Of a stretch of DNA of 64,000 bases, positions 34,322 to 47,700 are shown piece after piece. The position numbers and the translations under genes were made by a program. The notes under the pieces are model-generated. The model worked only from the letters and a program-made list of their open reading frames with translations. It searched no databases and was not told the DNA's origin. Origin of the DNA: Rhabditophanes sp. KR3021 (lineage: Eukaryota; Nematoda; Chromadorea; Rhabditida; Alloionematidae); NCBI GenBank assembly GCA_963281155.1, contig CAUJLY010000002.1, forward strand, positions 1,798,001-1,862,000, written 5' to 3'. Positions within the stretch are counted from its first letter, which is position 1, and every line of letters starts with the position of its first letter.

Positions 34322-35505
34322 AAAGTTTCTAAATTGTTAATTGTTTGTTGGCTATTTCCGACAACTATTTTATGATATGTTTCGGATAAAAGTTTGTTAA
34401 CGAATAATTCTTGATCTTGTTTTAAATATTTATCCGAAAGTGATATAAAATTTGTTAATTTGCTTCATAAAAGTGTTTGTTTTGACAGATGTGTTAAATT
34501 GGAATTAATAAATAACGTCTAATTCGCATTAGTTATTTAATTAGTAGGGCTTTTAGATAAATTGTTTATAACTATTCAGTTAGCATGCTATTTTGTAGAC
34601 AATTAAAGGGCAACAACCTAAATTCAATTTTTCATTAACAAATATTATTTTATGTTCAAAATAAAATGTTGCATAAGAATAACCCATTTAAAGCTGTTTT
34701 TGGTACATTTTTGACAAAATTATCCCTTTATGTACATTTTGAAAAATTATTATAATTCAATTTTATCTCTTGGAGATGTCATAGTTAATATTTTTCAAAT
34801 TTAGTCATGTAATATATTGTAGATCTTATAAGGACTACAAAAGACATAATCTTTCTTTTAAATTTATAAAAATTTAAATTTGAAGGAAAACAAATTTGTT
34901 TTTATCTTAATAGATTCTCTATTTTGCTTCATAAAACCTTCACATAATGGCATTCAGATTTAGCTACCAAACCTATTTTTAGCGTTTTGCTAGGACTATG
35001 TAGCATATATGTTGGTTTCTGTAATCATTTTAAGAGAATATAAATATTTGCTATCACAAAGTCAATTTACTTTTTTTGGAAAATATATTTATTTTAAATG
35101 TTCAAGTTTTATTGTGGATCACTACGCTTTTGTTTGACAAAAATACATTCAGTTTATTCGATTGTAGATTTGTAAGGTATAAATACAAGTTCTTGATGTC
35201 AATCACAGCAGTATTTTTAATCAAACCATATTCACTTGTGAATTCATTCTAGAGCTATAAATCAACACTATAATTAATTTCATTGTAACTGCGGTTATAC
35301 ACAACAGTTTAATTTCTAAAAACGGACCAAGTAGCAACATTATAAAAAGCAATTAAGAATATTCTAGGAATTACAAATAAGTTTATTCGTCTTTTCCAAT
35401 TTGAATAAAAGAAAAAAGTAACAAAATGTTTGGAACAAATTTATCAGATTAAAATGATGCAAAAACAATAACAACAATGAAACAAAAAATTAAAGAACGA
35501 TGGAA
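34322..35505. other. Intergenic, nothing recognised
   Basis: About 1.2 kb of very AT-rich sequence between the convergent RPS27 and CCDC86 genes. It contains only simple A/T runs and no coding frame. Confidence 0.6.
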
Positions 35506-35914
35506 TTAATTAGTATCTCTCTTGACAAGTTTGCGAAGGTCCTTCTTTTTCATTCTACGTAGCTTTTCAGTATTGTTAATGACCTGTACAATTTCGTTCT
35601 TCTTGGTGTTTTCTTCTCTTCTCTTTACATTCTCAAGTCTTCGTTCCTTTGCAACTCTCTTTTCTTCAGCATCTTGGTCGCGAATCTGTTGTTGTCTCAT
35701 TTTCGTAGCTTGCATTTTTGTTTTTTCTTCAGCTTTTCTATCCCAAGCCTTTTTAGCGGCCTTATTCTTCTTGATCTTCGAGAACCTACAAAACAAAAAT
35801 TATTTACGAAATATGATTTGCAACCTACTTAGTAGATTCTGTTTTCCACCATCTTCCGGATTGTGGCTGACCTTTAGGAATATCTGCACCAATAACTGTA
35901 GAAACTTTAACCAT
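35506..35914 (-). CDS. CCDC86/Cgr1-family nucleolar rRNA-processing protein
   Basis: Exons 35914-35829 and 35785-35506 over a 43-bp intron give 121 residues. It starts MVKVSTVIGADIPKGQPQSGRWWK, matching the IPxGKPKSGRxWK motif of Cgr1/CCDC86. A long basic coiled coil follows (KAWDRKAEEKTKMQATKMRQ..., RRLENVKRREENTKKNEIVQVI) with KLRRMKKKDLRKLVKRDT at the end. Cgr1 acts in 60S subunit pre-rRNA processing in yeast; CCDC86 is nucleolar and peri-chromosomal in vertebrates. A TTTGTAG acceptor lies just before the start. Its 5' neighbour ends only about 140 bp upstream on the same strand. Confidence 0.9.
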
Positions 35915-36056
35915 TTTTTCTTATCTACAAATTTAAATTATATTATTTTGGAAAGAATGAAAATAATTAACGGTTAATAAACCAAATAGAATGCGAATTC
36001 GAAATAATTAAAAAGTTTATTACACTACATCATCTATATTAAATAACTCCTTGATT

Positions 36057-36335
36057 TTACAAAGGTGTTTGCAATCTAGATTTATTCGCTGGCTTTGTAT
36101 TGTGATTCCATCCCAAAAAATGTTGTTCTCTGAGAACTCTTCTCATCGTCATTAATCTGCCACCTTCACCCTTTTGTCTAGTTTCAAATGATCCAGAAGT
36201 TAATTTAGCTCGCATGTGAAATGGGAAATAATATGGACGAAAGTTACTTCTATGCCATGGACAGTTGTGACGGACAGATTGAAAGCACAAATTAATAGGT
36301 CCCGATATTGCCTTTGATAAAGTATTTAATAGCAT
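36057..36335 (-). CDS. Small basic protein, probably mitochondrial
   Basis: Intronless frame of 92 residues. The N terminus (MLLNTLSKAISGPINLCFQSVRHN) could be an amphipathic mitochondrial targeting sequence. The rest is short and basic with many aromatics (PWHRSNFRPYYFPFHMRAKL, GGRLMTMRRVLREQHFLGWNHN). Size and composition suggest a mitochondrial ribosomal protein or assembly factor, but I cannot name the family. A GGTGTTAG acceptor about 30 bp upstream supports the start. It lies about 140 bp upstream of the CCDC86 gene on the same strand, spacing typical of a two-gene nematode operon. Confidence 0.65.
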   Translation of the reverse strand: MLLNTLSKAISGPINLCFQSVRHNCPWHRSNFRPYYFPFHMRAKLTSGSFETRQKGEGGRLMTMRRVLREQHFLGWNHNTKPANKSRLQTPL

Positions 36336-36511
36336 TATTTAATAACAACGATGGCTCTTCCTAACACCAATATTGAAAATTTTTGGTCACTTTATTTTGA
36401 ATGCTGGTTGGAATAACGATAGTTGACAGAACTACGTGGTAGGAGTTGACGGATGATGCGGGCAAATCAATCTAACAGTAATCACGTTTTCTTATTTTGT
36501 TATATATTATC

Positions 36512-38634
36512 ATGAATTCCGAAAATGCTTCTGATTACATTGCTTTTCACGGAGAAGATATCCTGGATCCTACTCTAGTTTATTATCATAAAGACTCGGA
36601 AGAAGGTAGGCGCTATTTAGCATCTATTAAAGATGTTCCTGTGCAAGTATATGATGATACTACGCCAATTTTGAGTAGTATCGAAATTGAGAATATGCTG
36701 ACAGGTTTCATGAATCCTCCAAGTATACCAAAGAATGCAGAAATTGTGCCGAAGTTTATTAAGACTATGGAAGTAGTCGAGGAAACTATTGAGCCTACGG
36801 ATGTAGCTAAGGAAAATATAGAGCCTATGGATGTAATTAAGGGGCGTGTAGAGTCAATGGACGTACTTGAAGTCGAAGAACACATTGAGCCTCCTAAGGC
36901 AGTGGTTGTAGTGGATGATAGACTCGCTAAAATACTCGCCAAGAAGGAAAAAATACTCGCCAAGTATGGAAAAAGTATGGGCGCATTAGCAAGGCCTGCC
37001 AGTGAAAAAATCGAGTCCATTGTTACTCTAAACCCTCTACAAGTAAATAATGATCTAAATTAAATTACATAACAATTTTATCTTAGGCTGATGTTAAAGC
37101 TGCTGAAGTGAAGATGAATGTGCATGCGGCAGAAGAAACAGCTTATTTGATGGAGAAATTCGGTAAAATTCCAACGGCAAGAAAATCTCCAAGTAAACAA
37201 AGGCAAATTGATAACAAAGGAACATGTAAATCTGCTTGGAAAAAGAAAATTCAATCAAAATTTGATACTGCTGTTAAGGTAAAGCTTGAAGAAAAGGAAA
37301 AATGGTTTAAGAATTATCAAGACGCTAAGAAGAAACGTCTTCACAATACAGCTTCAAAGCACGATAATTGTTCGGATATTGAAGAATCAGAAGGTGAAGA
37401 AGTTCTTTCAGAACCATTAAATGATGTCGCTACTAAACCAACACAAGAATTCGAACACCCTAAACCAATTATGTACAATCCAGATGATGAGGATGAAATT
37501 GTTTCGGACCTTCCAGTAGATGATTCACTTTTGAAGCCTGTTGTCATTGTTGCCGATATTTTTAATACCGATGAAAATGATGATGGAAATTTGGCTCTTA
37601 TGTGTACGCAGGGAGCGTTTAACATGGGAGCAGGAATTAAAAGAAAGTCAGATACTGAGTGTTTGAACGCTTCGAAAAAATTCAAGTTTACACAAGATTT
37701 GGAAGAGATCAAAGAAAGCCAGGAAATGGATATTCCATCCATGGCAGCTGAAATATCTCAATCAAAGAGTCAACCTACGGATTCGCAAGATTCGGATGAC
37801 GAAGACTTTGCTCAAAAGAAAGTGAAAAAGTCCAAAGCTTTGATTTTTGACGATGAAGAAGGTGAGAAAGTTGAGGAGGACATTGAAGGAGGTGAAGATT
37901 TAGAGGATGAAGAATTTGAAGAAGAAGAAGTGGAGGAAGTAGAAGAAGAGGAAGTAGAAGAAGTGGAGGAATTAGAAGAAGACGTTGATAACGAAAACGA
38001 AGAAACGTTGTTAGCTCTTTCATACAAAAAACAACGAATCAACAAGAAAGATTTCTTTGATGACGAAGCGTCTTTGTCAGGATCGGATGTCGGGAGTGAT
38101 GACGAAGAGGGGGATTTGTCTAATGACGAATACGAAGCAATGGAAGGTGATGATGATATAGGAAATAAGGCAGAAATCAAAGCAGATTTAGCCAAACAAT
38201 TCCTAGACCAAGAAATTGCATCCGATGCCAAAATAGTGCAGAAGTTGCGCGAACAACTGATGGTTATGGATGAGGAAGAAACTGAAGAGGCTACAGCTCT
38301 TTCCGAATATCAGTATCAGATGAAACTCAAATTTAATGATGATGAAGATCTACCGCAAAACGAGAATCAATCAGACGAAGAAGACGACGGCCTGACATTT
38401 GTAGAAAACGCTCACTTGGATGCTGAATTTCTTAAAGGAATGATGGATCATACTAATCCCTGTGATGAAACAGTTCGTCAAATTCAAATGGATCTTGATT
38501 CTTTGGCTAATGCAACAATTGAGAGGAACAAAGCTAAACAGACAGAAGGGAGGAAAAAAATGAAGACAAAACTCGCTAACTCTGCCAATATGAGTGTCTT
38601 ATTTGATAGCAACTATTTTGATCCGAAAAAATAA
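36512..38634 (+). CDS. Claspin-like replication-checkpoint mediator
   Basis: Exons 36512-37042 and 37087-38634 encode 692 residues. The protein is largely disordered and charged. There is a basic helix (ADVKAAEVKMNVHAAEET..., SAWKKKIQSKFDTAVKVKLEEKEKWF), a long Glu/Asp run (about 37857-37985), and then the claspin hallmark KKDFFDDEASLSGSDVGSDDEEGD. The conserved C-terminal region follows (EYQYQMKLKFNDDED, DGLTFVENAHLDAEFLKGMM). Claspin travels with the replication fork and relays ATR signals to Chk1. An imperfect repeat of EPxDVxKENIEPMDVIK type occurs near residues 95-125. At under 700 residues it is shorter than human claspin (about 1,340), in keeping with an invertebrate form. Confidence 0.82.
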
Positions 38635-38765
38635 TTATAACACTTTTTAATTTGGTTTATTGTTTATGTGTCCATTAAAAATATCATAAAATTTATACAT
38701 CATATCAAAAGGTTTTTAATAGTAAGTAAATTGTTCAAACTAAAATAAATAGATTGAAATTTAAG

Positions 38766-40017
38766 TTAATATCTGCCTTGATTGACAGTTTGATTGACGG
38801 CATGTGCTGCAGCGGCTCTGGCGGCAGTATTAGTTGCGTTTTGAACGTTTCTATCACTCATTACTCCGTCCGTGAATTCTTTTCTTGCTCTTTCCATAGA
38901 GAATCCGGCACCGCGATACAATTTGTGTACACGAAGTAGAGATGAAGACATTCCGACGAAAGCTGCTGTGTAGGCAATTGCTGGCAGAAGCATAATTAAT
39001 CCGACGAGTGTGTGGCTTCCGATTGTCTTAATTCCATTAATCCACCCACAAGCGTATTCAGACAATCCCAAAGCTTGAACCAAGCAGAATATTGTGTGGA
39101 AGAAAAGCACAAAGAAAAAGACCATGAAATTGAAGCTTGAATCGTCGCGGAATGCTTTGTAGACTGGTCTAAACCAGAATAAGAATGAGCACGAACTGAA
39201 AATCAGCATTTCAATTATTGAGAGAGCAAAAATTCCAACACTCCCTTCTCCAAAAAGCAAAAACAAGAAAGACGCAACGACGTTGAGTGCTGATGCTCCT
39301 ACGTAAATCAAATATACATAATAAATCGTAGTAACAATCTTTTGGAATTGTACTGGAATCTCGACGTCAATATCTTGATAAAAACAGGGTTCGATTGGAA
39401 TAATTGTCGGTAATGGTGGCCAATTATGGGGTCTGTTTGCAGATACGTTGTTTGAACCGCTTCCACCGGACCCTGCTTGAGCTTGTCGTGAATCAAACTC
39501 TTGCTGACGTCTCCTTAATTCCTCTTCCTTTCTTTTTAATTCTTCTTGTTGACGAAAGATATCATCCGGCGACATAGTCGATGCCTACAACAAAAACAAC
39601 AGTAAATAATTACTCTCCTAATGATTTACCATCTTAAAGCACACAAACAATTAAGAACAGCTACAAATAACAAAATGCTAGTTACTTTTAAAACCTCACA
39701 AAAAATATAATGCTTTTGCCCAAATATGCCTTGTCGCTTATCGTTAATCAATACGCATATAGTATAATGAATGGCAACAGCAACCAAAATGGGCATACAA
39801 ATTTTAAACTAATTGTAACTTACTGGTTGACTGCCATAACTAGTTGTTTGAGGTACAGCCGAAGATTTATCAAATGGATTGCTTTCTTGAGTTGTACTTG
39901 ACGCCTGAGCCGCTCTTACGACACTTGGATCCTTTAATTAAACTCAAATTATCATTTTTTTTAAATGAAACTTACAGCAAAAGGATCTGCAAAAGGGTTA
40001 CCTTCAATTCCAGCCAT
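38766..40017 (-). CDS. Secretory carrier-associated membrane protein (SCAMP)
   Basis: Exons 40017-39976, 39931-39824 and 39584-38766 give 322 residues. The first two exons carry NPF endocytic motifs (EGNPFADPFA, ESNPFDKS) that bind EH-domain proteins. The third begins with a coiled coil (RQQEELKRKEEELRRRQQEF), then NWPPLPTIIPIEPCFYQDIDVEIP. Four membrane helices follow with the SCAMP signature loop (FWFRPVYKAFRDDSSFNFMV). The C-terminal region has KLYRGAGFSMERARKEF. SCAMPs act in vesicle recycling between Golgi, endosomes and plasma membrane. The 239-bp second intron is long for this window. Confidence 0.95.
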
Positions 40018-43000
40018 TTCAATCTAGAAATAATCTTTTTCTAAATAACAATATAAACGCATTAAAATAATTTAAACGCAATTTTAAAATACACGATTAT
40101 AGGGGCTAAAAAGTGCTACGTAAATATACTATTTAAATTGTATGTGTGTTTATTGCGCATATAAAAAATGCATCAATAAAGCTTTAGAATTGTTTTATTA
40201 AAAGTAAAGTTCAGCTAGCGTCAATATACAAGTACTATACCCTTAATATTATCTTCGTACATAGATACAATGAGTAATTGATGTGTTAGGTGATGTCAAC
40301 AAACTTTAACCCCTGCTTTCCTGTGTCGAATCAATAATAAATACACTTAAAAAGAGTCTAACGCAACTGTTTTGTTTTATCAAAAAAGAAGGAAATGGTG
40401 TAGATTTGGAAAGCACTAATACCAACAAAAGCATATCATTTTACATGTCTTTTATTAAGTCTAATCAAACCGTCAACCGTTTGGAGCAAAGCATATACAC
40501 ATCTCGAGGAGAAAAACTTTCCACCTAGATTACCCCTTATCGTCCAAATCAGTCTTTAAGGTCAAAATAATTAGACACTCTCTTAAGGTTACTTCTGTAC
40601 CTGGCAGATGGTGTGCAAAAAAGACTCGGCGACTGTTCTCTTTTTATCACAACACTCTATTTGTTATTGTGATGGTATAGTAGTAAATAGTAGTATGATA
40701 AATCATGTTGATATCCCTTACTTTATTTTGTTTCTAAAGATGGTACTACTACCACCATATCTTTAATTACCATTTCTGCTGCAACTCAGATAATATTTAT
40801 TGTATTAATTTAAAACCAAAATACATACTATTTGTTTGCAAATAAAAATGTATTTTGTGTTACTTAACACTACTACCCTTATTATTTTAAGATTGTCAAA
40901 AAACGGCAATTGGAAAAAGAAAAAGTGTATTGTATACTTTGAATTGAAAGTCTATTATTATTGTAGCCTAAATATAGACATATAAATGTGTGGTTTTACC
41001 ATTTTCCTTCCGATTGATATAAGTAATGTAACGAATATATGTAATGTTGGTTAATTATTCACAAAATAATTCTCCGTAAATACAAAGTGCGAGGTGATAT
41101 TTGTGACGTCACAGTCAATATCATTTCTGCAGCAAACTTATTTTTAGCTTGCGCTAATTTCGTTTCTCTCAGTAGTATCATTTTTCCCAAAAACAAACCA
41201 TAAATTAACCTTTTTATTGTTGTACGAAATCATGAATAATGTGAATTTTGGTTGGAGATTTCTCTTAAACCAGCACAAAAACATTGTTCAGTTTGTACAA
41301 TCATTCGCTGAATTCTACCCTTTTCGTGTCTGACATTTGTTTTGTGTGCGTAAAATTGTTCATGAATGTTAATAAAGGTAATCACAGTGTAATATTGAAC
41401 CTTATGTAATCCTATAGTGCGCTATTTTATTTTCCCCTGACAACAGAAGGTAAAAAATGCACCAGGAAGTATTATTAATAAAGACATTTTTTGTCATTAA
41501 CAATCCTTTTATCCATGACCAATATAACATTAACCAGCTCTAAATCTTTATTTATTTTCTTAATTTGGCAAATTGAAGATGTAGAACATTTTAGTTTAAA
41601 TATTGATACGTTCTTTTATTTTTCTTCCAAATTTTTTAATGAAAAGATTCGTTATCCAAAAGGAACTAGTTTGAGTACAAAATGTATATATTAACATCGC
41701 ATAAATAATTCCTAGTATCTTATTTTTACATATCTTATTGGATAATTTTTATTGATGGATTAAAGCCTACATTAAATCTGGAAAAATTAAATTAAAGCTA
41801 ATCTGCCATTTTTTGTTTTATATACTAACTTCATAAAATATAACACACACATAAAGATTGTAATTCATATAAAACACATTGCTTTTCCGAAACATACTTT
41901 GTCTCCCACCTTTGACGTCAAAAAGGATTTATTCGAGCAATCCACATTCTATAGGAACAAACATATTATATTATATGTTAAAAACTAGTACTTAAAGCAA
42001 TATATTCACTCCCTTTAGCATTCATGCTTTGTCAACTTTTTTCAATGCAATTTTTCTAAATCAACTTTTATAGTACTAAATAACTAAATTAATTGCTTAA
42101 TTTATATACAACATGACTGCTTCTATTTATTATATGTAATTTTTCGGTTTTATTTGCTAGAATACTTCCTTGAGCTATAATTTTATTAGATGGAGTAAAT
42201 TAATTTATCAACATAGGGCAATCATTTAATCACAAAAGTAAAGAGTATTTTAAATTTCAAATAAATAAAACATGTATTTTCATAACCAATTCCTTTCCTT
42301 TACCACCACAAATTTGATGTTTAATTTAGTTAGTAGACAATTTCACCTTATAGCTTGGTGATTCGTATTTGGATATTCTGCGCCATCCATCAATAGCCTT
42401 TTGTTGTTTATATATTAATAATGGTAACTTTTACACATCTCTTAATTTAATACATGTTACTCTCTTTTAGAGATATAGCAGACTTGTTTACTTTTTGTCT
42501 GGTGACGGTTTTTAAATTTATGTATTCATTAATAATAATAATCTGATCATACACACAACCTTTCCTTTTGATCATCTATTTTAAAAAGAATTAAAAATTG
42601 CATATTGACAAATGCTTATTTCATGAAAAGTATCCTATACTTTACCTTGTCCTTGCAAACTTGTTTATAACTTTTTTGTTTTCACAATTTAAAGGTATTA
42701 CATTTGTGATGGTTAATTACACCATCTTATGCATTCAAAATATGAGTTTATTTTTATCAATTTCAAATAGATTTAATGTATGAGGTTTTCTTATTAAAAT
42801 AAGCATTCTTTGGTTTTATTTATTAATAATAGTGGTATATTAAATTGCCGTTAATGCAAGAAGCAAATATTATAAGAAATATATATCTAGTGTGGTATTC
42901 CTCAGACTGGCTTGGTAATGTTGTTAGTTCGTGGGGGTGGCTTTATAACGGTCCAAGTATGCCTACATCACCACTCTCTGCCTTATCATTCACATTGCTG

Positions 43001-43799
43001 CCACTTTTAAGTTTGTATTTATACGTTCCCATCCAAAATATATAAATATATAAATTTATAAATTTATAAAATGTGTTTGAGTCTATTTGAATCTAGTCGA
43101 GGGAACATCTATACTTATTCGTTTTTTGTTTTCAATAAATTCCTATTAATTATTTAAACTTTTAATCCCACTTATAAGGCTTTTAGTGAACTCGAAAGTA
43201 GTTAATATAAATGAAGAGAACACTTATTAAATTGCTCATATTTAATGGCATCATTTTAGTGTAAATAATTTTATTTTTCTGTAAAAAATGGTGTTTTGTA
43301 GATGGTTATTTTGTTAAATATAAATACGTTAATTAGAGAAACCAATAGTACTGTTATTATTGTACAGACTACCCACTACTATGTATTAACCTAAGGTTTT
43401 AACAATAATCAATTGTATTTATATCGCGGCTGTGCGATCAATTGCGCAAATGAAAAAAGTATTCATAACTTATCATAACTTCACCTCACTGCACACGCAT
43501 CTTGTTGATTGGTCGTCTTTTTGTGTACAGACATTTATACCTTTTCCGATTATCAATTTCTTTAACATATTTGATATTGACCAATTTCAGAAGGTGACAG
43601 AACCAGAGTATATTCATGAAAACCACTTATTAGCCCATTCCTGCCCGTCTATAATATTAAAACATTTTTGATTTGCGGTTACTACAAACTAAAAAGACTA
43701 ATATATTTGTACATTCCTATATATTGTAAAGTTATGCACATTTTTTGGGAAAGTTCAAATTGGCCAGGTACATTCATTTATTAAACTAAAAAAGAGGTG
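40018..43799. other. 3.8-kb gene-poor AT-rich region
   Basis: No credible coding exons, splice-consistent frames or RNA genes. A CRE-like palindrome TGACGTCA is at about 41104-41111, and a half-site TTGACGTCAAA near 41927. Runs of AAATTTAT occur at 43040-43072. Open frames of 60-80 codons here overlap in several frames and lack protein character. The region lies between SCAMP and the decayed copy at 43.8 kb. Confidence 0.55.
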
Positions 43800-44618
43800 A
43801 AAAAATATTATATACAAAACGTGTTTCTTGACAAGTTCTGGATCTTTCAATTTAGCTGCAGTAATGTCTGGGTGATGAAGACATACACATCATAAGAGTT
43901 GAGATTTGGAATTGGTTTATTCTTTTCATCTAGTTCCTTTTTGATGTCGGAAGCTGTTCTCAAGTCTTGTTTTTGTGCTGCCTTGAAAAGATCTACGCAT
44001 CTCCTGACTTTAAATGATGAGAAAGACTTTTTTTTTGAAAAATATCTTCTGCATTCAAAATCTGTAGGTATTTCTGCTTCCTTTTCTTCGAATTTACTTC
44101 CATCAAGCTTTTCAGTTTTATCCTTAACACCGTCGTGGCTAAAGATCTTTCAATGATCGATGCAAATCGTTGAGACAATCCCCCCAACATACAGCCTCGA
44201 CTGCTTCCTTTTCCCCATTGTACTCTTCCCACATCTTACCCACCTTCTTACTATTTTTGAACTTCTTAAATTCACTAGCAGCAGCTTTCATATGTGTGGC
44301 CTCCATCTCTTATCTTTGTAATGTGGCATTCCGATGTAGTAAGCTTTGTTTTCTTTCCCATAAAACAATAGACAACATGATCTTGATTCAAAGCAAATAT
44401 GTCACTCCATTTGTTGCTTGGTTGGAACTCCTTTCTTAAACTTTTTTTGAGGAAGTTGACTAATTCCTTTCTTTGATCATCCATATCTTTGCCCATTGTT
44501 AGTTCATCGATTCTTTGTCTAATTGCAGCAAGATATACTTGCGATTCGCCACATATGAAATAATTCATGCAATCCGAACTTGATCTTGTTGAGGGGCAGA
44601 AATCACAAAATGCCGCTC
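43800..44618 (-). pseudogene. Decayed copy 1 of an unidentified gene family
   Basis: Read on the minus strand, coding-like segments follow each other in three frames. A cysteine-rich start (CDFCPSTRSSSDCMNYFIC) runs into a charged region (AIRQRIDELTMGKDMDDQRK, ...NKWSDIFALNQDHVVYCF). After a frameshift near 44284 comes MKAAASEFKKFKNSKKVGKM. After a further stop comes KTEKLDGSKFEEKEAEIPTD and DLFKAAQKQDLRTASDIKK, and after another shift KLKDPELVKK. At least three frame disruptions and no promoter or acceptor argue for a pseudogene. The C-terminal half is homologous to a second broken copy at 55890-56453. The N-terminal CxxC...C cluster could be a zinc finger, as in mobile-element proteins, but no transposase motif is recognised. 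Confidence 0.6.
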
Positions 44619-44725
44619 AGATAATGTTCATATTTTGAATGAGCAAGGTACTAAAAGGCAGTTGGTAGACAGGGACTGCATTTGAAAAATATTAAACATC
44701 TATTTTACATTAATACTAAAATTAT

Positions 44726-47700
44726 ATGCCAATTATGCTTCCAGGTGCTCATATTGAACCTGGAATAACCTGCCTAGCATGGTGTCCATCTTTAGTGGAT
44801 GGGAAAGGAGAACAAGGTTTATTAGCTGCTGGTTCTGAATCAGGATCCGTAGGAATCACATACACTCATTTAGTTAAGGACGAAGACGATCTAAAGAGAT
44901 ATAATTTTAATTTACGTGGTCATCATGCTCCCGTCATGATCATGGCATGGAATAAAAGCCATTCAAAGGTTACTTCGTGTGATACAAATGGCATCATTTA
45001 TGTTTGGATCTGGGTTGTTGCAGATGAAAGATGGTCTGTGGAATTGGTTAATGATAGAGGTAAAGTTTATTTCTAAATTTGTAATTTTAAGCGATCATTA
45101 TGAAAAAATGCATTGTTTGACATACGACATGCAATAATAAATATATTTGCTAACATTCTTCGGTAAACATATTTGTTTTATGGAGATGTTTAACTTGTTT
45201 TGGGGAAATAATTAGAGCTTAAAATGTTTATACTATATAATCATGAGGAGAATGTAATTTATGAATTATTTTAGGCGTCAAAGTTCGTGACATTTGCTGG
45301 GCGCCAAACGGAAATGCAGCTCTTATTATCTATGAAGATAATTTTGTATTAATTGGCTCGGCAACAGGAGGAAGAGAATGGTCCAATATTTTTAATGTTG
45401 GCATTAGATGCGGCAGTTGGGCTCCTGATTCGCGAGAGTTAGTTCTGGGGTTGGAATCAGGAAGTATTCATGTTCTTAGCTATCAAGGTGGAACTGTGAC
45501 AGAAAGACAAATTTGCCCAGGAATTCCAATAAAGAAAATAGCATTTTCTAATGTTCGCGCAATTGACAACAAATGGACTATTGCTATTTTGCTTGATACG
45601 GACAAAATTTACTTTATCACAGGTAACTTAATTTATAAAAATTAGTTTAAATATTGTCATCTAAATCCATGGTGGACATATACACATTTTGGAGTTGTTT
45701 TTTATTTATATTATTGTTTTTCAGCATACGATGATATTTATCCTTTGAAATTTAAAGGAAGTGATCCCGTAATAGATATGGTTTGGAATTCAAGTGGTAC
45801 TCATTTAGCTGTGACATGCCAAAACAATAAATTTTACATACTTAATCATACGGGACAAGTATTGTATTCAAAGAAAATAATAATGCCTTACAGAAAACCT
45901 ATTCTTGGATTGGGAAGAAACCACCATTTCAATCACTTGACAGAAGATCCAAAAGAAGAAAAGAAAGTGTCTCCTATTACAGCTATTACGTGGGCTCACG
46001 ACGACAATGTCATAATTATAGGGTGCGGGGGTTCTTTAGCAGTGGGTAAAGTATGGCCTTCAGTTCCCAGCTTGACGCAAATAGTCACGTATGATGTTTG
46101 GAAATTACTGGGTAGAAGCTCAAACAAAGCAAAGGATCTAGCCTTGCCTGCGTACACTAAACATGCAATTACAGCATTTGATCATCACATAATTCAATGT
46201 CGAATTCCATCACCGGCTGAATTAAGAGAAGTAGTGTGTTCTTCTACTAATTACCGCTGGTTTTGCACAATCATTCCAATGCCTAAAAAACCACATAATT
46301 TTATGCTATGCATTGAACATTTGTCTGGAATCGTTCCTTTGTTAAGTGCGAAACAAGTGAATCGCTTGATCCCTCAATTTGTTATCTCATTACCAGGGCT
46401 ACCGAAAAATAAGCAAAATGAAGAGAATTCTATCAATTCCAAAAATCACGAAATATCTCACAAATCTCACGGATTAATTGGCCCTAATACCAATTCCTTC
46501 AATAACAGTAATGCTCAAAGTAATTTTACAAATACTGTTATCCCAACTTCACTGGTTAATGGATGTTCTGCTCAAGTCAAAGATCTTTCGGGATTTACAA
46601 AAGATACACTCAGAAATTCAGTTTGGAGAAAATCTAAAAGACAAATCAGAGCTTTACTTCACAAACACATGCCTTATAATCATAGGAGTAAATTGTATTC
46701 ACACAGAGAAAACGAATATGCTTCATTTACTGGAACCCCATTTGATCAGGACTTTTCCTCAAAAATAACATCCAGTCAAATTTTGTTGCAAGTGTCTTCG
46801 AATGTGTGGTGCACAAAGTTCAAAATTACAGCACCGCCAGGAAGTTATATGGCACAAAAATTACCGCGTTTCTTGGCACAAGTCTTTTATAAAACATCTG
46901 TTCTTCATTTACAACCTAGACAGATGACTATTCATTTAACCGATTTGAGTACTTGCACAAATACAAATAATATTGACAGTCTAATTAATGAGGAATCAAT
47001 TACAGATGTAAGCGATCCGCCGTCAAATCATAGTTTAGGATCTGCTCAGGTTGATGAAGTAATTTTAGAAAGTGATGATTTGGTAAAAGATTTTGAATTA
47101 TTGCCTTCTGAAATAGAAATGCACACAAAAATTATTAAAGAATATAGACAATTACTTATAGCTATTGAAAGACATGTACTTAAACTTAAGGATATGGCTA
47201 AAAATCTTCGGAATAATTCTTCGAATTTGCCAGAAAGACCATCTAGTGCCGATCAGATCAGGTTTCTGCATAAACAAGATGATTTAAGAAACGATAGTAT
47301 CAGTTTAAAGGGTGCAGATGCCGAATCATGGCAATCGCAAGTAGATTCGTTAAATTTTATCGATGGCGATGAGGACGAAGACAATACACCATTAATTACT
47401 AAAAGTATGAGTGTTGTCTTACCCCTTCCTTCACACCCCCAAACCTTGAATGTAAAGAAACTGAATGAAGTGAATTTATTAAAATTCAAGCTGCGCGAAC
47501 TTCTTATTGTAAAAGCTGAAAATGCTGAGCTGTTCTCTGACGAATGTGCAACAAAAGAAAACTGGAATTTCGAAAATACGATGAAGGAAATTGAATTAAT
47601 CGCGGAAAAAACAGAATACATATCGAATTTATTAAAAAACATGCCTGTGGATTTTAAAAAAATTGAAGAAGATTTACAACAACGCATATTTTATTTAAAC

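Noticed and set aside
37812..38231. Serine-rich minus-strand ORF of 139 codons
   Set aside because: It is the reverse complement of the Glu/Asp-rich claspin region, which automatically gives Ser-rich frames.
41104..41111. CRE-like palindrome TGACGTCA in the gene-poor region
   Set aside because: A single 8-bp match in 3.8 kb of sequence with no adjacent gene start; cannot be called a regulatory site.
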